NCBI GenBank assembly: GCA_034003585.1
Contig: JAVEYH010000022.1
Coordinates: forward strand, 1-36,092
Reading direction: 5' to 3'
DNA: 36,092 bases
Source: JAPXSY01 sp034003585
Lineage (GTDB): Bacteria > Verrucomicrobiota > Kiritimatiellia > RFP12 > UBA1067
In this document: one piece after another, positions 1-6,699 of the stretch
Layout of the letters: every line of letters begins with the position of its first letter
Position numbering within the stretch: the first letter of the stretch is position 1
Translations under genes and position numbers: made by a program
The notes under the pieces: generated by a model
The model's input: the letters and a program-made list of their open reading frames with translations, nothing else
What the model was told of the DNA's origin: nothing
Database searches by the model: none

Positions 1-677
1 GTGCAGAGCTCGCGCACCTGCGCCTTGACGTACTCCAGATAGCGGGTGAGATCGGGCCGGTCGCCCGGCTCGGGCTCGCGCAGCTCGTAGGAGCGTCCGG
101 CGTTCGGGTAGTTCGGGTGGTGCATGTCCGCGCAGGAATAGTAGAGGCACAGGGGGAACTTGCGCTTCCGGCAGGCCTCCGCAAGCAGCGCGAGCGCGTC
201 CTTCGCGTATGGCGTGCGCGTCACCTTGTAGTCGGTCTGCCGCGTGTCCCACATGCAGAAGCCGTCCACGTGCTTGGCCGTGAAGGTCAGGTACCCCATG
301 CCCGCTTCCTGCGCGAGGTCGAGCCACTCGTCCGGATCGAAACGTTCGGGGTTGAAAGCGTGCATCAGCGGCGCATACGCCGCGCGGCTGAGCCTTTTAC
401 GGAACATATGCTGTTCGTGCCAGCCGCCGACCGCGTAGATTCCCCAGTGGACGAACAGCCCGAAGCGCCGCTCGAAGAACCAGTCCCGCCCGTCGCCGAA
501 ACGGCGCGGCCCGGCCACCCGCGCGCGCGCACACATGGGAGCGGCCGCGAGGGCGGCGAGCCCGCCAAGAAAGCGGCGGCGGCAAAGAGTCGCTGTCTCC
601 GGAATCTTCGGGGTTACCGCGTTCCCCGATGATTCCGAAGAAACCGACGCGCTCGTGAATCTCGAAATCCCTCTCAC
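1..677 (-). CDS. Alpha-L-fucosidase, GH29 family, Tat-exported (3' part outside window)
   Basis: Exo-acting hydrolase expected to release terminal alpha-L-fucose outside the cytoplasm. The visible N-terminal part carries FGLFVHWGIYAVGGW, then FNPERFDPDEW, then KHVDGFCMWDT followed by TDYKVTRTPYAKD, and LCLYYS then HHPNYP, all in the order found in GH29 enzymes. The usual KHHDGF motif reads KHVDGF, so one of the two adjacent histidines is valine. The catalytic Asp (WFDG-type region) lies beyond the window edge. The chosen start is GTG at 677, because GGGGGAGG stands about seven bases upstream. This gives a long n-region followed by CRRRFLGGLAALAAA, a twin-arginine signal; an ATG at 536 would remove that signal. 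The gene is the last of a minus-strand operon with the glycosidase-like protein, RhaT and the URO-D-like protein. Family assignment is strong; substrate is inferred. Confidence 0.85.
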   Translation of the reverse strand, partial: MRGISRFTSASVSSESSGNAVTPKIPETATLCRRRFLGGLAALAAAPMCARARVAGPRRFGDGRDWFFERRFGLFVHWGIYAVGGWHEQHMFRKRLSRAAYAPLMHAFNPERFDPDEWLDLAQEAGMGYLTFTAKHVDGFCMWDTRQTDYKVTRTPYAKDALALLAEACRKRKFPLCLYYSCADMHHPNYPNAGRSYELREPEPGDRPDLTRYLEYVKAQVRELC

Positions 678-780
678 CTCTCCACCTCCCCCGTTCCGTT
701 ACCCTTCGGAGCCGATCTTTTCGCGTTCCCCGGCATGACCGATGATTCCGATGCCCCCGGCCATCTCAACGCTCCCGACT

Positions 781-2922
781 TTACCGGACTTCCAGCGCGA
801 CAATCTCGTGAACAGGCACGCGCGGCACCACCACCTCGACGCCGTCTCGGACGGCGCGGACGCGAAGCTTTTCGCCCGCCGTCACCGCGCGGGCGGCTTT
901 AACCGCCAGGGGCAGGTTGAGCCGCACGCGCACGTCGCGCAGCGGCACCGGCGACTCGTGAACCTCCGGGTGCGGCGGGGCTTTGCGGTTCGCGGACCAG
1001 TTGACAAGGTGGATCAGATAACGCTCCGGCCGCCGCGCGGCCGCGTCGGCAGCCTGATGCGTCACCGTGATCTCGGTCGAGAGCGGCGCGTCGGTGCCGA
1101 TGAGGCGCGCGGGCAGAATCCCCTTCAGCACCTGCCCGAACGCGGCGCGGTAACTCCAGTACCCGCTGCGGTAATAGCTCGCGCCCACCGGAAAAGCCAT
1201 GAGTCCGATCCGGCCGCTGCGCGCGACGGCCGAGTACTCCGTCACATGGTCGAACGGCGTCTGCCGATGACTGGTGAACTGTTTGCCGCTGCGCTGAAAG
1301 AGCGGCTCACCCAGCGCCGCATAGGACACCGCCGGCGGACCCGCCTTCCACTGCGCCGCGCCGTCATAGAGCGCGTACTCGTAAACCGGTATGTCCCCCG
1401 TGAACTCCGCCTGCGGCACCAGGTATGCAGGCTTGAAGGGCGACGCGCCCGCATACGTTAGCCCGTAGCGTTCCAGCCAGCTTGCGCTGCCGCCCGCGAC
1501 CAGGCCCGCGTCGTGGATGACCAGCACCGCGCCGCCCTGGTCGATGTAGGCGTGCAGGCGCGCGACAGTCGGCGCGTCGGGCCGGCAGGCTTCGGGGAGC
1601 ACGACGAGCCCGTAGCGCTCCCACGGCTGGCCCGGCTCGACCACGTCGAACTGCAGGTTCGCCTCCAGCATGAGCTTGGTCACCCCGTAGAGGGACTCAT
1701 CGCGCAGACGGTCGAACGGCACGGCGGGGATCAGCATGGCGGCTTCCGTCACCGGCGCCGCCCCCTCCAAATAGGGTTCCAGCTCCTTGATGCGCCCGAA
1801 GGATTTGCCGATCACATGGTACACGGCGGGATCAAGCCGGCCGTTCGGCGGCATCTGGTCACCAACGTCGCAGCGGGCCGCGTTGGCCACGATGCTGGCC
1901 AGCTCGACATCGAGCTGCTGCGGCAGCTTGAGTCCGCCGAAGTCCGCCCAGGACGACACGAAGCGGCCGGTCATGCCATATACGGGAATGCCGAACGTGT
2001 GCTGGTAGCGGATCTGCGTCGGCGCGTAGAAATAGCCCCAGCCGCCGGTCGGCAACGCCTCGATGTCGATGTTGTCGAGCAGTTCCGCGCGCTCGCCGAC
2101 ACACGCGAGACCGATGTCGTTGAAGTCGGTCTGGCAACCCGGCCGCGCGGTCCGCACCACCTCGCGGATACGGCGTTTCCAGTCCAGAAACAGCCGGTTC
2201 TTGTGGGCGCGCTGCGCCTCCGGGTCGTTGGGGTCTTTGCCCCCGGCAAGGATCTGGCGTTTGCACTCGGGGCAGTGACACTCGTGCGAGATCGGCTCCG
2301 CCATGTCAAACCAGGCGCCGTCGAGCTCATACTTGCCCACGAACTCGCGCGTGTGGTCGTCCATGAGCTTGAGATACGCCTCGTGCGCCATGCAGAGCGC
2401 GGTCCATCCCGGCGTCTGGCCTGGTTTCGGCATGTAGTCCGAGCCGTCGCGCCGGATGACCCGCCACGCGGGATGTTTCGCCGCCAGATGGTGATCCCAC
2501 GTCGTGCAGTAGTACGCGTAGACCGCAATCCCGCGCGCCCGGCAGGCCTTGACCTGCTCGCCCAGCAGGTCGAACGACAGGCCGGGATGCACGGGGCCGA
2601 ACCGGCTGGGATAGTAGAAGAGGCCGTGCATGTCCTTCGCGAAAACCACGATTGAATCCACGTTGCCCGCCAGCAGCCGGTCGCTCCACTCTTCGGCGCT
2701 GAAGGCCCCGCCTATTTTCGGGACGTGCGTCGAATTGTGGAAATCCAGATGGATCTTGCGCCATGGCCGCCTGGGCAGGGCGTGCAGGCGCGGGTCGATC
2801 CACACGCGCGACGCGGACCCGTGCCCCGCGTCCTCCGCGCCCGCCCACAGCGGGACAACACCTGTCGCCGCCGCCACCACCCCGAGAGCACCCAGAAATT
2901 CGCGCCGATTGACCTCGTTCAT
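781..2922 (-). CDS. Tat-exported glycoside hydrolase-like protein (GHL6 / GH42-like barrel plus trimerisation-like domain; possibly GH151)
   Basis: A 713-residue secreted protein. Residues 5-10 read NRREFL, followed by a hydrophobic alanine-rich stretch: a twin-arginine signal. The middle resembles the 'hypothetical glycosyl hydrolase 6' TIM barrel: IHLDFHNS near 57-64, then FAKDMHGLFYYPS, GIAVYAYYCTTWDHH, and ELDGAWFDMAEP followed by a CHCPECK cluster. The C-terminal third (LPEACRPDAPTVARLHAYIDQGGAVLVIHDAG) resembles the GH42 beta-galactosidase trimerisation domain. That architecture is also seen in GH151 alpha-L-fucosidases, and the neighbouring GH29 and RhaT fit a fucose or rhamnose substrate, but no substrate can be read from the sequence. 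The likely acidic catalytic residues lie in DGAWFDMAE, which is an inference. The gene starts 12 bases after rhaT in the same operon. Confidence 0.7.
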   Translation of the reverse strand: MNEVNRREFLGALGVVAAATGVVPLWAGAEDAGHGSASRVWIDPRLHALPRRPWRKIHLDFHNSTHVPKIGGAFSAEEWSDRLLAGNVDSIVVFAKDMHGLFYYPSRFGPVHPGLSFDLLGEQVKACRARGIAVYAYYCTTWDHHLAAKHPAWRVIRRDGSDYMPKPGQTPGWTALCMAHEAYLKLMDDHTREFVGKYELDGAWFDMAEPISHECHCPECKRQILAGGKDPNDPEAQRAHKNRLFLDWKRRIREVVRTARPGCQTDFNDIGLACVGERAELLDNIDIEALPTGGWGYFYAPTQIRYQHTFGIPVYGMTGRFVSSWADFGGLKLPQQLDVELASIVANAARCDVGDQMPPNGRLDPAVYHVIGKSFGRIKELEPYLEGAAPVTEAAMLIPAVPFDRLRDESLYGVTKLMLEANLQFDVVEPGQPWERYGLVVLPEACRPDAPTVARLHAYIDQGGAVLVIHDAGLVAGGSASWLERYGLTYAGASPFKPAYLVPQAEFTGDIPVYEYALYDGAAQWKAGPPAVSYAALGEPLFQRSGKQFTSHRQTPFDHVTEYSAVARSGRIGLMAFPVGASYYRSGYWSYRAAFGQVLKGILPARLIGTDAPLSTEITVTHQAADAAARRPERYLIHLVNWSANRKAPPHPEVHESPVPLRDVRVRLNLPLAVKAARAVTAGEKLRVRAVRDGVEVVVPRVPVHEIVALEVR

Positions 2923-2934
2923 CGCCCCCCCCGG

Positions 2935-3999
2935 TTAGTGTCCTGCGGCCTGGCCGCCCAGATAATTGCCGTATGTCAAAAACAGCACGGAGCTGATCAG
3001 TGTCGCAAGCGAGACACCTAAAGCCAGCCACGTGCGCGGCCGGCAGCCGCGCCACTCGCGCAGAACCAACCCGAGCGCGTTGCTGATCAGCACCAGCAGG
3101 ATCATGTGGATCGCCCAACTGGTGAACCGGAAAGTCCCCATGCGCACGTGGCCCAGATTGTAAAAGAAGAACTGGCCGTACCACAGGCATCCGGTGAGAA
3201 CCGCCAGGCCGAGGTTCTTCGCCAACGACGCCTTTTCCGTTCCTGCGGGCAGCCTGACCCACTCGCCGAAGCTCGCGTGCCGGAAACTCAGCCAGAGGCA
3301 ATAGGCCAGCGTGGTCAGGAAGGCGCCGGAATTGGCGAAGATGTAGGTGACGTTCCCGTTGAAATGCCCGGCCCCGTGCGCCTCCGCCACGCGGGCGATC
3401 GGGGCGCCCGCCTCCAGCGCGAAACCGTACACGGCCGAGAGCACGCCGGCCAGCAGGCACAGCGGCAACCCCTTGGCAAGGCAAAAATCCGAACGCGCGA
3501 AGTCATCCGTGAGGTCGATCTCCTTGAGGCGGCCGGAGAGCCCGCACAGGAAAATCCCGACGGTGCCGACCGCAATCCCCGCCATCACCCAAGCCGCGCC
3601 CGTCTTGGCGAACAGCGCCGCGAACTCGCCGCGCGCCAGCGGCGGCAGCAGGGTCCCCAGCACGCTCGAAAGGCCCACCGCCAGCGCGTAGGTCAGCGAA
3701 AAGCCGATGTGGCGGATCGCCAGGCCAAACGCCGTGCCCCCGACCCCATAGGCGGCGCCCAGCAGGAAAGAGCGCAGCATGGCGTCGCGCGGCGCCTCGC
3801 TGAGGACCTGCGCCAACTGCGGGATCGTGAGCCACGCGCCGAGGAGCGGCAAGAGCAGCCAGCAGAACACCGCCTGCGTGAGCCAATAGGTCTGCCACGA
3901 CCAACCCTTCACCCTCTTCTGGGGCGTGTAACAGACCGCCGCGGAGGTGGCCCCCACCGCGTGCAGCACCGTTCCGAGAAGCGGATTCGCCGTGATCAT
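2935..3999 (-). CDS. rhaT: L-rhamnose-proton symporter, RhaT family
   Basis: An inner-membrane carrier of 354 residues, expected to import L-rhamnose or a related 6-deoxyhexose with a proton. It follows E. coli RhaT along its length: an N-terminal HAVGATSAAVCYTPQKRVKGWSWQTYW, GAAYGVGGTAFGLAIRHIG in the middle, and LTGCLWYGQFFFYNLGHVRMG near 270. About ten hydrophobic segments are visible and family length is about 344. The gene lies between the URO-D-like gene (9-base gap) and the glycosidase-like gene (12-base gap), and GAGAGGTGAGG upstream of the ATG is a good ribosome binding site. The two fucosidase-type neighbours suggest that the substrate could be L-fucose rather than L-rhamnose, since E. 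coli FucP belongs to another family and RhaT relatives have not been widely tested. The family assignment is firm; the sugar is inferred. Confidence 0.88.
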   Translation of the reverse strand: MITANPLLGTVLHAVGATSAAVCYTPQKRVKGWSWQTYWLTQAVFCWLLLPLLGAWLTIPQLAQVLSEAPRDAMLRSFLLGAAYGVGGTAFGLAIRHIGFSLTYALAVGLSSVLGTLLPPLARGEFAALFAKTGAAWVMAGIAVGTVGIFLCGLSGRLKEIDLTDDFARSDFCLAKGLPLCLLAGVLSAVYGFALEAGAPIARVAEAHGAGHFNGNVTYIFANSGAFLTTLAYCLWLSFRHASFGEWVRLPAGTEKASLAKNLGLAVLTGCLWYGQFFFYNLGHVRMGTFRFTSWAIHMILLVLISNALGLVLREWRGCRPRTWLALGVSLATLISSVLFLTYGNYLGGQAAGH

Positions 4000-4008
4000 A
4001 AGAACGCC

Positions 4009-5220
4009 TCACCTCTCTTCGTCGAACTCGCCCAAGCGGAGCGGATAGTTACCGTATTCGCGCACCATCTTGACGATCAGGTCATAGGTCTTGCCGGAGA
4101 CGTTGCTGGCGACCGAATGGTCCGACTGGAAGATATAACCGCCCCCTTTCGCCGCATTCAGCTTGCGGAGCACCTCGCGCCGGATCGCCTCCGGGTCGCC
4201 TGTTTCCCAGACCCGGATATCACTGTTGCCGCAGAAACCGAGCGTATGACCGATCTCGCGCCGCAGTTCCACCACATCCATGCCGGCCTTCGCCTCCAGG
4301 GGATTATACGCGTCAATGCCCATCTCCGCGAAATCGCGGATCACCGCATGCACGTTCCCGCACCCGTGATAGATCACCATCAGCCCGTTCGCGCGTGCGT
4401 GTTCGGCGATCGCCTGTACCCACGGCTTGTAGTGTTCGCGCCAGAACGCCGGATTCATGAAGGTGCCGCAACGGTAGGCGAAGTCGCCCCAGATGACGAA
4501 CCCGTCCAACCTGCCGGCCGCGGCCTCGATCTGGGCTTTGGCGCAGTCCAGATAGAACCGGCCGACCGCGGCGATCACGGCCGCCATGCGTTCCGGCTCC
4601 AGGCCGACCCACAGCATATGGTTCGCCGGGCCGATCAGGCGCGTCATGCACTCGTTGACCTCGATGATGCTGCCGAAAACCGGGAAGTCGGGCCACAGCG
4701 AGTTGACGGTGTCGACCCACGGCGGGCTGTTGCGCTCGAAGCCGTCCCCCACACCGGCGATCTGATTGTCGCCCGCGCTGAAATACCGGCGGCGGTCGAA
4801 AGGGCTGTCGAACGTTTTGACCGCCGCCTCCAGTTTCTCCAGAGAGTCGATGTCAAAACCGATGAACTCCGGCATCGGAAAGTCGAACACCTTGCGCATG
4901 ATCGCGCCGAACCCGGTTTTGACCGTAACCTCCCGGGCGCTCTCTTGAAGCGTCTCGAAGGGCCTGATCCACGGGTCCATGTTCGGCACCGTGCAGATCC
5001 AGTCCAAGTCGTAGTGATAATAGGGATTGGCGTCCGCAGACAGCCCCAGCTCCTCGCGCCACCGCTTCACGAAGCCGCCCCAGAAGAAATCGCTGACCGG
5101 CACGCGGTCGGGCTCGCAATGGCTCAGCGCCGTCCGCATGCGCCACAGCTTCAGCGCCGTGTTCGCCTTGCGCGTCCCGTTGTCCCCCGCCGCCTTGCCC
5201 GTTGTCTCGAACATTCCCAT
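4009..5220 (-). CDS. Uroporphyrinogen decarboxylase (URO-D) family protein in a deoxyhexose operon
   Basis: A 403-residue protein of the URO-D superfamily, which includes true HemE and the cobalamin- or corrinoid-dependent methyltransferases of the MtaA/CmuA type. Supporting stretches are RVPVSDFFWGG, FVIWGDFAYRCGTFMNPAFWREHYKPW, GLMVIYHGCGNVHAVI, GIDAYNPLEAKAGMDVVELRREIG and FCGNSDIR, in the order of the family (the methyltransferases keep His and Cys near the HGCGNV segment). It is longer than HemE (about 350) and stands in a sugar-uptake operon, so heme synthesis is unlikely. Its first-gene position, divergent from the AraC-type regulator, suggests that it is induced with the fucose/rhamnose genes. 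GGAAGGG lies about ten bases before the ATG. Its reaction is unknown; methyl-group transfer is a guess from the family. Confidence 0.75.
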   Translation of the reverse strand: MGMFETTGKAAGDNGTRKANTALKLWRMRTALSHCEPDRVPVSDFFWGGFVKRWREELGLSADANPYYHYDLDWICTVPNMDPWIRPFETLQESAREVTVKTGFGAIMRKVFDFPMPEFIGFDIDSLEKLEAAVKTFDSPFDRRRYFSAGDNQIAGVGDGFERNSPPWVDTVNSLWPDFPVFGSIIEVNECMTRLIGPANHMLWVGLEPERMAAVIAAVGRFYLDCAKAQIEAAAGRLDGFVIWGDFAYRCGTFMNPAFWREHYKPWVQAIAEHARANGLMVIYHGCGNVHAVIRDFAEMGIDAYNPLEAKAGMDVVELRREIGHTLGFCGNSDIRVWETGDPEAIRREVLRKLNAAKGGGYIFQSDHSVASNVSGKTYDLIVKMVREYGNYPLRLGEFDEER

Positions 5221-5261
5221 CGTTTCGCGCCCTTCCGCTGAGAGGCCCGGCCTGACTGCCC

Positions 5262-5315
5262 CGGCAAACCCGTTTTGGAGATTCAGGTTAACCGTATCAT
5301 GGCACGCGTTTGCCG
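5262..5315. promoter_or_regulatory. Nested dyad, candidate operator for the AraC-type regulator
   Basis: CGGCAAAC at 5262-5269 and GTTTGCCG at 5308-5315 form a perfect 8-bp inverted repeat. The perfect palindrome GGTTAACC (5286-5293) sits at its centre, since the two midpoints differ by one base. The element lies between the divergent AraC-type gene and the URO-D-like/rhaT operon, where a dimeric activator would be expected to bind. The symmetry is seen directly; operator function is inferred. Confidence 0.4.
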
Positions 5316-5407
5316 TCTATATCCGTTCCGGCCAATCTTGTGTCTTTATCGGCCAGAGCGCACGGAACCGTTGACCGCTTCCGGGGCGAAGTTTGAGGTC
5401 CGGTTTC

Positions 5408-5436
5408 TTGACAGGGGCACGATCCAACCCTACAGT
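5408..5436 (+). promoter_or_regulatory. Sigma70-type promoter of the AraC-type gene
   Basis: A perfect TTGACA (5408-5413), a 17-bp spacer and TACAGT (5431-5436, four of six matches to TATAAT). The -10 ends nine bases before the ATG at 5446, so transcription would begin within a few bases of the start codon. No Shine-Dalgarno is present, which suggests a leaderless or near-leaderless mRNA. If the longer reading frame (TTG at 5275 or ATG at 5299) were used, this element would be inside the gene. Confidence 0.5.
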
Positions 5437-5445
5437 ACGCGCCTG

Positions 5446-6333
5446 ATGTTTTCGAAAGCCTACTATGCGAAGCTCGGTGCCTATTCCAGCCCTTTCTCGG
5501 GACAGGGGATCCCGTTTTATCCGTTGGGCGTTCAGCCGGGCGCCAGAGTGCTTGTGCATGAAGTGGGTTTTCTGGCTGCCCGCCCATACTGGAATTATTT
5601 CCGGGTGTTGAGTCCTTTCTGGCGTCTTTACTACGATATGGAAGCCGGGCACAAGGTCTTTTTTCCGGAAACGGGCAGAGCGGTCACGCTTGGCCCCGCA
5701 CACCTGGTCTTGATTCCCGACCACCAGATGTTTCACACGCAGGGCAATGAGCCCCGCGCCAAGCTCTGGCTGCATTTCACCTGCGCACGCAGAGTCCATC
5801 CCGCGCAGGCCCTTCCGATTGTGCTGCGTCTGTCCGCCTGCGAACGGGAGGTACTGCGGGAATTGGCAGGCCTGCTCAAATCAAAAAAAACGCGTTCCGC
5901 CACGCCGCGGGTCTTGCCTGTCGGACTGGCGCTGCTGCATCTCGCGCTGAGCCGTCCCGAGATCCGGTGGCTGGAGGAAAAGCCCGGTCATCTTGCGGAG
6001 CTTCTCCGTTATATCGAGCAGCACTACCGGGAACCGTTATCCAATCCGGTGCTGGCGCGCCTGGCGCGTGTCAGCGAACGTTCTCTGACCCGGGATTTTC
6101 TGCGTTACCAAGGTGTCTCGCCGCGACATTTCCTCATGCAGGTGCGGGTGCGGGCCGCAACCGACCTGATGCTGTCCGGTTCCGCCTCGCTCGCCGAGAT
6201 CGCGGACCAGACCGGGTTCCCCAACCGCGCGTATTTAACCCGCGTCTTCACGAAGATCACGGGCGTGTCCCCGGCGCGGTTCCGGCGCACGCGCGGGACC
6301 GCCGGGGCGACCGCCCCGGCTCAGTCCACGTGA
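5446..6333 (+). CDS. AraC-family transcriptional regulator
   Basis: A cytoplasmic DNA-binding regulator. The N-terminal part has a cupin-like ligand region (RVLSPFWRLYYDMEAGHKVFF, then LGPAHLVLIPDHQMFHTQG). The C-terminal hundred residues form the double helix-turn-helix of AraC proteins: LAELLRYIEQHY, LARLARVSERSLTRDFLRYQGVSPRHF, then ASLAEIADQTGFPNRAYLTRVFTKITGVSPARFRR. From ATG 5446 the product is 295 residues, the usual family length. The reading frame stays open back to TTG 5275 and ATG 5299, but that extension is arginine/proline-rich without domain character, has no well-placed ribosome binding site, and would cover the dyad and the promoter. It is divergent from the URO-D-like/rhaT/glycosidase operon, so it probably controls that operon in response to a deoxyhexose. 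Its 3' end overlaps the mutarotase gene by 13 bases. Confidence 0.85.
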   Translation: MFSKAYYAKLGAYSSPFSGQGIPFYPLGVQPGARVLVHEVGFLAARPYWNYFRVLSPFWRLYYDMEAGHKVFFPETGRAVTLGPAHLVLIPDHQMFHTQGNEPRAKLWLHFTCARRVHPAQALPIVLRLSACEREVLRELAGLLKSKKTRSATPRVLPVGLALLHLALSRPEIRWLEEKPGHLAELLRYIEQHYREPLSNPVLARLARVSERSLTRDFLRYQGVSPRHFLMQVRVRAATDLMLSGSASLAEIADQTGFPNRAYLTRVFTKITGVSPARFRRTRGTAGATAPAQST

Positions 6334-6659
6334 AACACCTCTTCCATCCCGGCCCACCACTCGCCCTCTGCCCGTTCCGCAAAGGGCTCCTGGCAGGGCA
6401 TGCATTCCGCCCACCACCGCTGTGTCACGGGGTCCGCCGCCATGCGGGCGCAATCCGCGGCAAAATCGTTGCCCTCGTATTCAAAATAACTGAACAGGTA
6501 ATGTTGCCCATCCGGCAACCTGCGCAGATAGATCGAATAATTCCGAAAGTGGCACTGCCGGATCATGGCGAGCACATCCGGCCACACCGCCGCATGCAGC
6601 CGCCTGTACTCTGCGATCTTTTCCGCCTTCAGCCCGATCACGCTTCCGTACCGTTTCAT
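6321..6659 (-). CDS. rhaM: L-rhamnose mutarotase
   Basis: Interconverts the alpha and beta anomers of L-rhamnose so that the isomerase can use them; related enzymes may act on other 6-deoxyhexoses. The 112-residue product matches the RhaM/YiiL family: EYRRLHAAVWP near residues 17-27, with Tyr18 and His22 at the positions used in the E. coli enzyme, then NYSIYL, LFSYFEYEG, DPVTQRWW and MEEVFHVD at the C-terminus. It follows the Gfo/Idh/MocA gene on the minus strand (40-base gap) and is convergent with the AraC-type gene, overlapping it by 13 bases. No rhamnose isomerase or kinase is in this window, so the rest of the pathway must be elsewhere. Confidence 0.92.
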   Translation of the reverse strand: MKRYGSVIGLKAEKIAEYRRLHAAVWPDVLAMIRQCHFRNYSIYLRRLPDGQHYLFSYFEYEGNDFAADCARMAADPVTQRWWAECMPCQEPFAERAEGEWWAGMEEVFHVD

Positions 6660-6699
6660 CCGCCCCCCTTTGTCAGCCCGTCGCCGGGATGATACCGCC

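Noticed and set aside
3106..5241. Plus-strand open frame of 711 codons
   Set aside because: Antisense to rhaT and the URO-D-like gene; no domain character.
5275..5445. Upstream extension of the AraC-type gene (TTG 5275 or ATG 5299)
   Set aside because: Arg/Pro-rich without domain content, poorly placed ribosome binding site, and it covers the dyad and the promoter.
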